From contig NZ_CP145605.1 of NCBI RefSeq assembly GCF_036884255.1, forward strand, positions 2,852,001 to 2,916,000: 64,000 nt of DNA, written 5' to 3'. Numbering within the stretch: the first letter of the stretch is position 1; each line of letters starts with the position of its first letter. The DNA comes from Paenibacillus tundrae. Its GTDB lineage: Bacteria > Bacillota > Bacilli > Paenibacillales > Paenibacillaceae. The position numbers and the translations under genes are program-made. The notes under the pieces were generated by a model. That model worked only from the letters and a program-made list of their open reading frames with translations, ran no database searches and was not told the origin of the DNA. Below, piece by piece: positions 26,286 through 35,548 of the stretch.

Positions 26286-28832
26286 ATGACCGAATCGAAT
26301 TCGAGCAAAGAAAACAAACGGTTAAACCGTACGCTGCTGAGCCAGGGCACGTATACGAATGATCCTATAGATTTAAATAATTGCGATAAAGAGCCCATCC
26401 ACATTCCGGGTTTTATCCAGCCGCATGGTGTGCTCTTGGCGGTGAACACCTCTCATACACCTACTATTGTTCAATGTAGCCAGAATACCGAAGAATATCT
26501 TGGTCTCACTACAGATGAGATTTTGGGACTTCCACTTGAATCATTGGTTGGTAAGGAAAGTCTAAGAGATTTGATGAGCTGCACCTTCAATGCCGCGGTT
26601 ACATCCGACCTACAGTACATGGACGTAACGGTGGATGTATCTGGAGAGCTACGAACTTTTTTGACAGTTATACATGAGAGTGAAGGTTTATTAATTCTGG
26701 AGATGGAACCATCCAATTCTGACGAGAAGGCTGATGTAGAGACCAGTGATTATTTGTGGATTTCCCGTTTTTTTGGACGGATTAAGAGCACAAGTAACCG
26801 CACGCAGGCTAGTCAGATTGCAGCAGAGCAAGTGAAGGAAATGCTAGGGTACGATCGGGTCATGATTTACGAGTTTGATGAAAAATGGAACGGAAAAGTT
26901 ATTGCTGAGGCACGCGAAGAACATCTCGAACCTTTCCTCGGACATCACTATCCTGCATCGGATATCCCTAAGCAAGCTAGGGAGCTGTACCTGCGTAACT
27001 GGTTGCGTACTATTGTAGACGTGAATTATCAACCGGTAGAGATTGTACCATTGCTTCAACCTTTGACAGGTAAACCTCTTAACTTAAGCTTATCCGTGCT
27101 TCGAAGTGTATCACCTTTACACATTGAGTACTTGCAGAATATGGGTGTGGGTGCTACGGTGACGATCTCTCTCATCAATGACAACCAGTTATGGGGGTTG
27201 ATTACGTGTCATCATTATTCACCAAGGTATGTACCGCATCGCATTCGTAACCTGTGTAATTTCCTAGGGGCATTTTTCTCCAGCGAATTGTTCCAACGGC
27301 ATCAACTAGACGAGTATCAGGCTGAGATTCATACACGTGAGCAAGCTGCACGAATCTCGAATATTTTTATAGGCAATACAAGCCCAGCGAGAGTAGTGGA
27401 GGAATTACAAGGTGAACAGCAAACCTTGCTTAATCTTATGGGAGCTTCGGGAGCAGCCGTTTGTTATCAGGACAAGTTACTGCTCTATGGGAATACACCA
27501 ACTTGGGAGCAGGTGAGAGGACTCGCAGCATGGCTGGCGGGTGAGTCTGAGGATTACAGTTATCATACGTCCCAGCTTAGCTTGGAATATGAACCGGCTA
27601 AGGCGTATAAGGAAAAAGCATCTGGTATCGTATATGTCGCTATATCCCCAGGCCAGCATCATTACATCATCTGGTTCCGACCAGAAGTCGTACAATTGGT
27701 TGATTGGGCAGGAGACCCGGCCAAAGCGGTGATTAAAACGGATGATGGGATTCGATTGTCTCCGCGAAAATCGTTTGAGAAGTGGAGGGAAGTTGTGCAA
27801 TCAACATCCTATCCTTGGACAGCTAAAGAACTTAATGTTCTGCCATTGCTCAAAACGATCGTACGACGTCAAACCGAGAATCAGTTGGTACAGGCTGAGG
27901 AACAGGCATTGCAGAATGCCCGTATTTTGCGTCAGAATGAGCAGCGTTATTTGCAGTTGATGGATTTCTCGCCCGTGGCTTTCCTCACGTTAACAGATGG
28001 GAAAATAATATACTGTAATAGCCGTGCAGCCGAGCTACTTGGGTTTGAGACGACCAAAAACCTCATTGGTATGGACTTTAAGAAACTGGTACCGGAGAAG
28101 ACGCAAGGAACGCTGCAGAAAAGCATTGATGAGTTACAACTTAACAGCACACAGCTGTTCACGAACCAATTGTATTTCGTTACAGCCACGGGAACATCGC
28201 TGCTGCTTGAGATCACTCTTGCTTCGGTAACTCATGGAGGGAAGCCATCATTAATGGTGCTCCTTAACAGTGGTGCTTCGCATCATGATCAGGATCATTA
28301 TAATCAAACAACACATCAGCTACAGAATGTCCTCAATACGGATCCATTAACGGACATGCCGGTTCAAGCGATATTTAAATCGCAGCTCCAGGATGATTGG
28401 GATGAGTGCTTACGTGATAACTGTAGCTTAGGATTACTGTTTATTGATATTGATGATTTTCGTTCATATAATGCGACGTATGGCTTACAAGGCGGGGATT
28501 TGTGTCTGCAATGGATCGGCGAAGTGCTCACCGTTGTATGCGAGCAATATGATGCCTTAATCTCTCGCTTACAAGGGGGAACCTTCATGTTGAAGCTGAA
28601 GGGAACGACTTCAGACCGTTCTGCTGAACTTGCAGAAGAGATTAGACAACATGTGTTAGCGTTGCAAATTCAGCGTGATTTATCGGATCCGAATGAAATC
28701 GTAACGGTTAGTGTTGGAGGAGCGGTATTGGTTCCTCAGGAGCAGTTAACGATATCTGATCTAATCGAGAGGGCTAGTCAGGCACTGCTACAAGCCAAAA
28801 GGGAAGGCAAAAACCGTGCTGTAGTCGTTTAG
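26286..28832 (+). CDS. bphP: Bacteriophytochrome with PAS and degenerate GGDEF output
   Basis: Red/far-red photoreceptor of 848 residues. C33 in NNCDKEPIHIPGFIQPHG is the biliverdin-attaching cysteine ahead of the PAS domain. The GAF domain (about 155-330) has the YPASDIP motif and the two conserved histidines (SPLHIEYLQNMGV, CHHYSP). The PHY domain (about 345-530) carries the PRKSFEKW tongue (near 492). A second PAS domain follows (about 555-665), then a GGDEF-like domain (about 680-848). There the signature GGDEF is replaced by Q763-G-G-T-F767 and the metal-binding segment reads FIDIDDFRSYN, so diguanylate cyclase activity is unlikely. No histidine kinase is present. Confidence 0.93.
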   Translation: MTESNSSKENKRLNRTLLSQGTYTNDPIDLNNCDKEPIHIPGFIQPHGVLLAVNTSHTPTIVQCSQNTEEYLGLTTDEILGLPLESLVGKESLRDLMSCTFNAAVTSDLQYMDVTVDVSGELRTFLTVIHESEGLLILEMEPSNSDEKADVETSDYLWISRFFGRIKSTSNRTQASQIAAEQVKEMLGYDRVMIYEFDEKWNGKVIAEAREEHLEPFLGHHYPASDIPKQARELYLRNWLRTIVDVNYQPVEIVPLLQPLTGKPLNLSLSVLRSVSPLHIEYLQNMGVGATVTISLINDNQLWGLITCHHYSPRYVPHRIRNLCNFLGAFFSSELFQRHQLDEYQAEIHTREQAARISNIFIGNTSPARVVEELQGEQQTLLNLMGASGAAVCYQDKLLLYGNTPTWEQVRGLAAWLAGESEDYSYHTSQLSLEYEPAKAYKEKASGIVYVAISPGQHHYIIWFRPEVVQLVDWAGDPAKAVIKTDDGIRLSPRKSFEKWREVVQSTSYPWTAKELNVLPLLKTIVRRQTENQLVQAEEQALQNARILRQNEQRYLQLMDFSPVAFLTLTDGKIIYCNSRAAELLGFETTKNLIGMDFKKLVPEKTQGTLQKSIDELQLNSTQLFTNQLYFVTATGTSLLLEITLASVTHGGKPSLMVLLNSGASHHDQDHYNQTTHQLQNVLNTDPLTDMPVQAIFKSQLQDDWDECLRDNCSLGLLFIDIDDFRSYNATYGLQGGDLCLQWIGEVLTVVCEQYDALISRLQGGTFMLKLKGTTSDRSAELAEEIRQHVLALQIQRDLSDPNEIVTVSVGGAVLVPQEQLTISDLIERASQALLQAKREGKNRAVVV

Positions 28833-28848
28833 AATCTTATGAGATATG

Positions 28849-28884
28849 GCGTTTGAACTGGCAACAGTTCAGGCGTCATTTTTT
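28849..28884 (+). terminator. Terminator of bphO-bphP
   Basis: GCGTTTGAACTG (28849-28860) pairs, with G-U pairs, with CAGTTCAGGCGT (28865-28876) around GCAA, followed by CATTTTTTG. Confidence 0.85.
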
Positions 28885-28961
28885 GTTCACCATTGGAATA
28901 GGACAAGTGTTATAATGAGCGGTATGGATACACTTGTTCGTATTCTCTACTAGAGGATGGG

Positions 28962-30596
28962 GTGAAGCATGAAGCAATGGAAGACAATTCAAGACAATTG
29001 GAATTTACCGAGATTGACTTAAGTGAGGATGTTAGTACAACTGAAGTTCCTATACCTGATCGATCAACTTTGGCTCGCGCTCCTTTGGATAAACAAGTGA
29101 CGAACGGGGGCGTTTTGTCCTCGGAGCGAAGGTTCGCTGAGGAAGCACGACAATATGTTGAATTGTGCGGAGATGAGACCCCATTTGTACCTTTTATGAG
29201 TTACTGGCCAACCTATGGTGTGATGAGTGAGTCACAACGAAGCTGGTACTTCTACTGGCGAACTGAAGTACGTGCCGAACGATATCCGGATACGGACTTA
29301 TCGTATCTTTTTGTACACATCTACGAGTTAATTAATGGTATTGGATGGCAAGATCCAGAGTGGGGATATGAGCAATTAAAACGATTATGGGTTAATTATC
29401 GGGAACGATTCCCTCAACTTGATATATACATGCAGGATTGGCTTGTCGATTATGGGCTCGTGCATCAAGTGCATATGTCGTTCACTGAGATTATGGATAT
29501 CACGAGTGGTTTTCTTCCAATGGAGATATCGGATATGGAGCTTCATCGGTTGCTGACGAGCGACATGTCGAAATTATCGTTAAAATTACTTAGCAGATAT
29601 TATGAGTATGACATCACACTCAGTAAATTTTATAGAGACCAAGGTCAGATTGCATTGGAACGATATATTCCACAAGTGATGGTTGTAATGGAATCCTATC
29701 TGCAACGAACGCGTGGAATAGGCTTGATTGATCATTTGCAGTTGACGAAGGAGAAGAGCATTCAACGTACGTTATTTCGCAAGGCTGTTTATGATGATAC
29801 GTTATATGGGAAATCGATTGACCTTACTTTTGTTCCTGTTGGTGAAAGTGCTCCGTTCTGTTCATTGGTTACGAGGGTTTTCCGCTGTACTGAGAATAAA
29901 CTACGGGAATTACTCGGTTTCAGAGGCAGATTGCGTGGCAAGACCCTCGATACGGAGTTTGCTCAAGTCATTGAGCGATATTTAGATAAGGTATTTGCTG
30001 CTGAGCAGGAAGACCTTAAGGAGAAGCCAACGGTTCGAATTGATCTGGAGAAGCTTGCCGTTCTACAGCAGGAGAGCGACTATGTTCGAGAAGCTCTTAT
30101 GATAGACGAGGAAGCATATTCGGATGACAAGCTTGCGCTAGACAACCAACCTCTGAATCAACATCAAGGAATGCAAGTAATCGGGGAACAAGTCACATCT
30201 AAGAAAGACGAATTCAGTACATCTCCTCAGCCAGAGGATGTCAACGTACAGCGTACAACGGAAACTATGGAATTCTACGATGGTCGTACCGATATGGAGA
30301 CAAAAGAAGAAGACTTCACTTTACAATGGGAGGATTCTTTCATCGCTGAATTGGATGAGGAATGGGTTCTTTTCGCAAATGAGATAGCTCCGCGACATGT
30401 GCAGGCGATATATGCATTATTAGGTGATGAACCTGACCGTGAACTGATGCAGGTGGCTGAGCGGAATGGGACAATGCCTGCGCTTATGCTTGATGAGATC
30501 AACGATGTAGCTATGGAAACGATCGGCGATCTACTCATTGATAACGACCGGATTGTTCCGGATTATATAACCGTGTTTGAACATGTGAAGAGGTGA
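28962..30596 (+). CDS. TerB-domain protein (TerB_N and TerB_C-like)
   Basis: Protein of 544 residues, no signal peptide or membrane segment. The first half (FVPFMSYWPTYGVMSESQRSWYFYWRTEVRAERYPDTDLSYLFVHIYELING) is the TerB_N type seen next to stress and defence genes. Residues about 345-430 are a charged linker; the C-terminal 110 residues (LQWEDSFIAELDEEWVLFANEIAPRHVQAIYALLGD) resemble TerB_C. GTG start with AGAGG in front. Six bases separate it from the ATPase gene, so it is the first gene of a three-gene operon. TerB domains bind metal and membrane-linked partners in tellurite systems; its role here is not known. Confidence 0.72.
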   Translation: MKHEAMEDNSRQLEFTEIDLSEDVSTTEVPIPDRSTLARAPLDKQVTNGGVLSSERRFAEEARQYVELCGDETPFVPFMSYWPTYGVMSESQRSWYFYWRTEVRAERYPDTDLSYLFVHIYELINGIGWQDPEWGYEQLKRLWVNYRERFPQLDIYMQDWLVDYGLVHQVHMSFTEIMDITSGFLPMEISDMELHRLLTSDMSKLSLKLLSRYYEYDITLSKFYRDQGQIALERYIPQVMVVMESYLQRTRGIGLIDHLQLTKEKSIQRTLFRKAVYDDTLYGKSIDLTFVPVGESAPFCSLVTRVFRCTENKLRELLGFRGRLRGKTLDTEFAQVIERYLDKVFAAEQEDLKEKPTVRIDLEKLAVLQQESDYVREALMIDEEAYSDDKLALDNQPLNQHQGMQVIGEQVTSKKDEFSTSPQPEDVNVQRTTETMEFYDGRTDMETKEEDFTLQWEDSFIAELDEEWVLFANEIAPRHVQAIYALLGDEPDRELMQVAERNGTMPALMLDEINDVAMETIGDLLIDNDRIVPDYITVFEHVKR

Positions 30597-30602
30597 TATG
30601 TT

Positions 30603-31943
30603 ATGACAGAACTTAAAATACCGAAACGAATCACAACTGCTCTTGTCAATTCTTTAACGGCTGGTGTTGTGCCGCGGATTGGATTGGAGCAGATTGCGGT
30701 TGGGCGGAAGCCTGAAGTAGAGGCTATTTTGCGAGATATGGATAATATCGCAGAAGGCGGAGCTGCTTTTAAACTGATTACAGGTCGATATGGTAGTGGC
30801 AAAAGTTTTCTTCTGCAAATGATTCGCAATTATGCGATGGATCGTGAGTTTGTCGTGGCAGACGGCGACCTGTCCCCTGAGCGAAGACTTGTGGGAACCA
30901 AAGGTCAAGGATTGGCTACATATCGTGAGCTGATGACCCGTCTGTCTACGCGTACACGACCGGATGGCGGCGCATTGGAGCCAATTTTACAGAAATGGAT
31001 TGCAGCATTACAACAACAAACGATGCAAAATAACGGATTAAGACCAGACGATCCAGCACTTGCCTTGCAAGTAGAACAGCAGATCTATGCCGTAACGAAT
31101 GAGATGCAGAATCTGGTTCATGGATTTGATTTTGCTAAAGTGTTGGCTTCGTACTGGAACGGCTATAAGCTCGGTGACGATGACCAGAAGCAAGCAGCTC
31201 TGCGCTGGTTAAGAGGGGAGTATGCAACCAAGACAGAAGCTAAGAAAGAACTGTCTGTTGGAGTGATCATTGACGATGATAACTGGTATGACTACTTCAA
31301 ATTATGGTCTGAATTTATTGCCAAGATCGGATATAAAGGTTTGCTGCTGTTTATCGATGAGGCAGTTAATCTGTACAAAATTACAAATAGCGTATCGCGT
31401 CAGAGTAACTATGAGAAGCTGCTCACGATGTTTAATGATACGATGCAAGGTAAGGCCGAGCATCTGGGCATTTTTGTAGGAGGAACTCCACAGTTTGTGG
31501 AGGATGAACGTAGAGGGTTATTTAGTTATGAGGCGCTTCGCTCCAGACTCATTGACGGCCGGTATGCAGCAAGAGATTATGCGAATTATACAGGGCCTAT
31601 TTTGAAGCTATCCATGTTATCTCATGAAGAAATTCTAATTCTGCTACAGAAGCTTCGCCAGATTCATGCCTTACATTTTGGATATACTGCAAGTTTGCGC
31701 GATGAAGAATTAGTTGATTTTATGCAAATGGCAGTTAACCGACTTGGTGCCGATGAGATGCTCACGACCCGTGAAGTGGTGAGAGATTTTATGGATGTGT
31801 TGCACACGCTGCATCAGAATCCGGAAGTGACGTACACTCAATTGCTTGGAGAGCGAGCTGTTAAACCCGAAGGAGCGGGTAAAGCAGGCGGTTCATCATC
31901 TACGGATGAGCTGGATGACTTTCTCGCGGAATTTGAGTTATGA
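30603..31943 (+). CDS. BREX BrxD-like P-loop ATPase (DUF2791)
   Basis: Soluble ATPase of 446 residues. Walker A is GRYGSGKS at 61-68, Walker B is LLLFIDEAVNLY at about 246-257, and IFVGGTPQFVEDERRGLFSYEALRSRL is a sensor/arginine region typical of the DUF2791 family, whose best-known member is BrxD of type 2 BREX phage defence. The C-terminal segment ends in an acidic tail DELDDFLAEFEL. It overlaps the helicase start by 4 bases (ATGA), showing tight coupling. No PglX methylase, PglZ or BrxC gene is nearby. Confidence 0.82.
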   Translation: MTELKIPKRITTALVNSLTAGVVPRIGLEQIAVGRKPEVEAILRDMDNIAEGGAAFKLITGRYGSGKSFLLQMIRNYAMDREFVVADGDLSPERRLVGTKGQGLATYRELMTRLSTRTRPDGGALEPILQKWIAALQQQTMQNNGLRPDDPALALQVEQQIYAVTNEMQNLVHGFDFAKVLASYWNGYKLGDDDQKQAALRWLRGEYATKTEAKKELSVGVIIDDDNWYDYFKLWSEFIAKIGYKGLLLFIDEAVNLYKITNSVSRQSNYEKLLTMFNDTMQGKAEHLGIFVGGTPQFVEDERRGLFSYEALRSRLIDGRYAARDYANYTGPILKLSMLSHEEILILLQKLRQIHALHFGYTASLRDEELVDFMQMAVNRLGADEMLTTREVVRDFMDVLHTLHQNPEVTYTQLLGERAVKPEGAGKAGGSSSTDELDDFLAEFEL

Positions 31944-34153
31944 GTGAAACGAACCCCTTTTATCGCTTAGCGCCGTTTGTACAGGAATTTATATATAAAA
32001 AAAGATGGGAGTCTCTTCGTCCAGCCCAGATCGAAGCGTGCAATATTTGCTTTCATACTCCGCATCATATGTTGATTGCGGCGGGCACAGCCTCTGGCAA
32101 GACGGAAGCAGCTTTTTTTCCTGCGTTAACCGAATTGTATGAACGTCCATCCAAATCGGTTGGGATTTTGTATATTGGGCCTCTGAAAGCCTTGATTAAT
32201 GATCAATTTGAGCGGTTGAAGGATTTGTTGTCTGAAGGTCATATTCCAGTGTGGCATTGGCATGGAGATGTAGCTCAAGCGGAGAAAACACGTTTGGTGC
32301 GAAATCCGTCGGGTGTACTCCAGATTACACCGGAATCACTTGAAGGTCTGTTGATGAATCGACCGAATGCCATCCCAGCTCTGTTTCATGACCTGAGGTA
32401 TATCATTATTGATGAAGTGCATGCCTTCATGGGAGCGGATCGGGGAATACAGGTACTGAGTGAGCTGGCTCGCATTGAACGTATGGCAGGGTGTAAGCCT
32501 CGCCGTGTTGGCTTGTCCGCAACTCTCAGCGATTATGAGGCAGCGACTGCCTGGCTTGCCGCTGGAACAGATCAGGGTGTAGATGTTGTGTCTTCACCCG
32601 GTGGTCGAAAATTGCGTCTTCGGGTTGAACATTTCTCGTTTCCGGATGCGCGTGATGAAGAACAGGCAGAACATCTGCATAATGCCCGTAAAGCGTATTA
32701 TGATTTTATTTACGAGAGTACCCATCGGAAGAAGGCTTTAGTCTTCACCAACAGTCGGACAGATGCGGAAGTTACCATTCTTGAGCTACGGCGAGTTGCA
32801 GCAAGAAGGCAGGAGCGTGATGTATTCCACGTACACCATGGCAGCATTTCAGCGATGCTAAGAGAAGAGACAGAGGCTGCGTTACGCACAGGAGCAGGAC
32901 CGGCGGTAGCCGCTGCAACCGTAACACTGGAACTCGGCATAGATCTTGGAGAACTTGAGCGAGTTGTGCAGCTTGGTGCGCCTTACAGTGCGTCGAGTTT
33001 TGTTCAACGACTAGGACGATCGGGTCGCCGGGATGATATGGCTTCAGAGATGTTATTCGTGTGCCCAGAGGAAGAGGCGGAGGATGCTGAGCTTCCTGCA
33101 TGTATGCCGTGGACGTTACTTCGTGCGATTGCAGTCATTGAATTATATGTGAAGACGAAGTGGGTTGAACCACTTGAGGCTCGTAAAATGCCGATGGGGG
33201 TACTCTACCACCAAACGATGAGTATGCTCAAAAGTATGGGGGAAGCCGAACCAAGAGAGCTGGCAGATGCTGTCCTCTCGCTTGCACCTTTTGCCCAAAT
33301 CAACCGCAGTCAGTATGATGTATTTTTAAATTATCTGATTGATACCGATCATTTGCAGTGGACAGAAGAGCAGACGTTAATTATTGGACTAACGGGTGAG
33401 AAAACGGTGAATAATTATCGTTTCTACGCCGTCTTCAAGGATGATGAAGAGCATAAAGTGTTGAATGGCTCTGAAGAAATAGGCTCCATTACGACTGTGC
33501 CGCCACCAGGCTACTGCTTCTCTCTTGCAGGGAAACTGTGGAAGGTCGAAGAGGTGGATCGCAAACATAAGTCGGTATATGTTAAGTCTGCGAAAGGCAA
33601 AGTGGATACATTATGGCTCGGCGCAGGCGGCGATATTCATACGATGGTGATTCAGAAAATGAGAGAAGTGTTATCTAGTTCAGTCATCTATCCGTACCTG
33701 TCACCGCAGGCAGTAAATCGACTAGAGCGGGCGCGTAGGTTGGCTCGCGAGACTGGACTACTGAAGCAAGTCGTTATACCGGCAGGCGGCGATTCTCATT
33801 ATGTGTTGCCATGGGTGGGTAGCAAAGCATTCCGTACACTGGAGCGACTTATGAAGCATAATCTATCAACCAAGCTAGCGTTAAGGTCTGTGGTGCCTAT
33901 GGAGCCTTATTATTTTGTAGTCTCTGGTCAAGTGGATGCACGCACATTGTTAGCTGAAATTATGAGTGAATGTCGTGCAGCTGAAGATGCATCTGCGTTG
34001 CTTGCTGAGGATGAATCGCCATACCTTGGTAAATACGATGAGTTTGTAGCTCCGCCATTAATTCGCGATGCCTTTGCGGTGGATGGTTTGGATCTGCGTG
34101 GACTACAAGCAGGCTTACAGCATACGCTGGAATGGAATACAACGGATGTATAA
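31940..34153 (+). CDS. DEAD/DEAH-box helicase, Lhr/BrxHI-like
   Basis: Superfamily 2 helicase of 737 residues. Motifs: Q-motif region LRPAQIEA, motif I AAGTASGKTEA, Ia YIGPLKALINDQ, II IIDEVHAF, III GLSATLSD, IV/V LVFTNSRTDAEV and ATVTLELGIDLG, VI VQRLGRSGRR. The C-terminal 300 residues resemble the extension found in BrxHI and Lhr-type helicases and have a VDRKHKSVYVKSAKGK strand region. Third gene of the TerB-ATPase-helicase operon; the same helicase/ATPase pair occurs as BrxHI and BrxD in type 2 BREX. No clear terminator after it, only a weak GAAAG/CTTTC hairpin. Confidence 0.85.
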   Translation: MSETNPFYRLAPFVQEFIYKKRWESLRPAQIEACNICFHTPHHMLIAAGTASGKTEAAFFPALTELYERPSKSVGILYIGPLKALINDQFERLKDLLSEGHIPVWHWHGDVAQAEKTRLVRNPSGVLQITPESLEGLLMNRPNAIPALFHDLRYIIIDEVHAFMGADRGIQVLSELARIERMAGCKPRRVGLSATLSDYEAATAWLAAGTDQGVDVVSSPGGRKLRLRVEHFSFPDARDEEQAEHLHNARKAYYDFIYESTHRKKALVFTNSRTDAEVTILELRRVAARRQERDVFHVHHGSISAMLREETEAALRTGAGPAVAAATVTLELGIDLGELERVVQLGAPYSASSFVQRLGRSGRRDDMASEMLFVCPEEEAEDAELPACMPWTLLRAIAVIELYVKTKWVEPLEARKMPMGVLYHQTMSMLKSMGEAEPRELADAVLSLAPFAQINRSQYDVFLNYLIDTDHLQWTEEQTLIIGLTGEKTVNNYRFYAVFKDDEEHKVLNGSEEIGSITTVPPPGYCFSLAGKLWKVEEVDRKHKSVYVKSAKGKVDTLWLGAGGDIHTMVIQKMREVLSSSVIYPYLSPQAVNRLERARRLARETGLLKQVVIPAGGDSHYVLPWVGSKAFRTLERLMKHNLSTKLALRSVVPMEPYYFVVSGQVDARTLLAEIMSECRAAEDASALLAEDESPYLGKYDEFVAPPLIRDAFAVDGLDLRGLQAGLQHTLEWNTTDV

Positions 34154-34216
34154 CGTATGTAAGGCGAAAGAGGTTATACAACTTTCAGTTTCCATTTCTA
34201 AATTTGTGAAACAGGG

Positions 34217-34245
34217 TTGACACCATCTCACCTCCCATGTAATAT
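34217..34245 (+). promoter_or_regulatory. Promoter of the riboswitch-transporter unit
   Basis: TTGACA (34217-34222), 17-base spacer, TAATAT (34240-34245): a near-consensus sigma-A promoter about 40 bases ahead of the purine aptamer. Confidence 0.82.
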
Positions 34246-34290
34246 ATGAAAAGTCGTCACAGAAGAACACATCACAAAAGCATATTCATT

Positions 34291-34364
34291 TCGTATAACC
34301 TCGCAGGCCGAAAGTGTACACAGGGCGAGGGTCTCTACGGGAAGCCTATACTTCCTAACTACGA
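34291..34364 (+). ncRNA. Purine-family riboswitch aptamer, predicted guanine type
   Basis: P1 TCGTA (34291-34295) pairs with TACGA (34360-34364); J1/2 TAA; P2 CCTCGC (34299-34304) pairs with GCGAGG (34325-34330); J2/3 GTCTCTAC (34331-34338); P3 GGAAG/CTTCC (34340-34355); J3/1 ends AAC. The core TATAA, GTYTCTAC and ACTA positions match the purine aptamer consensus. The specificity base equivalent to C74 is C34359, predicting guanine or hypoxanthine, with U51 equivalent at 34336. Odd points: L2 is about 20 bases rather than 7 and P1 is only 5 bp. Confidence 0.78.
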
Positions 34365-34408
34365 TGCCAAGGGATTCATGTATTCCTTGCACGTAGTTAG
34401 GATTTTTT
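34354..34408 (+). terminator. Riboswitch-controlled terminator
   Basis: CCTAACTACG (34354-34363) pairs with CGTAGTTAGG (34392-34401); the stem continues with TGC(C)AAGG/CCTTGCA and is followed by ATTTTTT. The 5' arm contains the 3' strands of P1 and part of P3, so a ligand-bound aptamer would block the terminator: an ON switch, as in pbuE. Confidence 0.85.
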
Positions 34409-34560
34409 GCATTTTGGATGTTTCTTTCTAAGCAGGGATTCTTAGGAATCTGGAGAGAACAGTTGTCATTCAAGATTGTTCTGTCCCCGAGTGACAAGTG
34501 TAAAGAGACTTTATTCTATTGAAATCGATATTGTTGGAACATCAGGAGGTTTGTTCATCA

Positions 34561-35508
34561 ATGAAATATTATGTATCTGTTCTTGCGGGAGCAATGAGTT
34601 ACGGCATATTATCCACGATCGTGGTCTTGGCTTATGGTGAAGGCTATAAGTTAGGTGAGGTTGTGGGAACGCAACTGATTACAGGATTCATTCTTTCGTG
34701 GATGCTGGCACTATACACAAGATTTAACATGAAACGCAAACATAATAAAGCAGGTAAATCATCCACTGCATCGACTCATGTTTTTCAAAAATTAACGTGG
34801 AAACAGCGTTTAATGCTCATGGCGGCCGGCACACCGACCGTAATTACCGGATTAGTGTATTATCAATCACTGCGATACATTCCAGCATCGCTTGCCATTA
34901 TTCTATTGTTTCAATTCACATGGATTAGCGTATTGATTCAGGCCGTAAGCAAGCGGCAGCGTCCGAATAAAGTCACCCTATTCACACTAGTTATACTCTT
35001 TGGGGGGACATTGCTGGCTGCTGGTTTCCTCGAACAGGGACTTGCTGAATTTAGTGGTCTAGGGATTGCGCTGGGACTTATGGCAGCTGTAAGTTACTCT
35101 TTATTTGTTCTATTTAGTGGAAAAGCAGTTCCGTCAGCGCATCCCGCATTTCGCAGCGCATGGATGGTGACTGGAGGTTTGGTTCTGCTATGCATCCTGT
35201 TCCCACCGACGTTCTTGTTTAATGGCTTGATCTGGAGCCAGCTGCTCGTCTTCGGTTTATTGCTCGGATTCTTCGGAGCTTTTATCCCACCAGTACTGTT
35301 CGCCATTGGCGTTCCGCATATTGGAGGGGACATGGCAGGCATACTAGGTGCGGTAGAACTTCCGGTTGCGGTGCTGCTCTCAGCTATCGTACTTCATGAG
35401 CACGTTAGCTTGTTGCAATGGTTCGGGGTTATTGTGGTGTTACTTGGCGTTGCCTTACCTGAATTGCACAAGCTAAGAGTAAAACGAACTTCGCCTTCAT
35501 ATTCATGA
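34561..35508 (+). CDS. EamA/DMT-superfamily transporter behind a purine riboswitch
   Basis: Membrane protein of about 315 residues with ten hydrophobic segments and two EamA repeats (ITGLVYYQSLRYIPASLAIILLFQFTWISVLI; PHIGGDMAGILGAVELPVAVLLSAIVLHEHVSLLQWFGVIVVLLGVALPE). ATG 34561 follows AGGAGG by 11 bases; the earlier TTG 34519 has no ribosome site. Its leader carries the purine riboswitch, so its substrate is likely a purine base or nucleoside, probably exported, by analogy with the PbuE efflux logic. The substrate is inference. Terminator at 35549-35573. Confidence 0.85.
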   Translation: MKYYVSVLAGAMSYGILSTIVVLAYGEGYKLGEVVGTQLITGFILSWMLALYTRFNMKRKHNKAGKSSTASTHVFQKLTWKQRLMLMAAGTPTVITGLVYYQSLRYIPASLAIILLFQFTWISVLIQAVSKRQRPNKVTLFTLVILFGGTLLAAGFLEQGLAEFSGLGIALGLMAAVSYSLFVLFSGKAVPSAHPAFRSAWMVTGGLVLLCILFPPTFLFNGLIWSQLLVFGLLLGFFGAFIPPVLFAIGVPHIGGDMAGILGAVELPVAVLLSAIVLHEHVSLLQWFGVIVVLLGVALPELHKLRVKRTSPSYS

Positions 35509-35548
35509 AATAGTCATTTTTATTAAAATGAAACGAGTTTTTCTTACG

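Noticed and set aside
28962-34153. Complete BREX or tellurite-resistance island
   Set aside because: No PglX, PglZ, BrxC, TerC, TerD or TerY genes in the window; only the three-gene subset is present.
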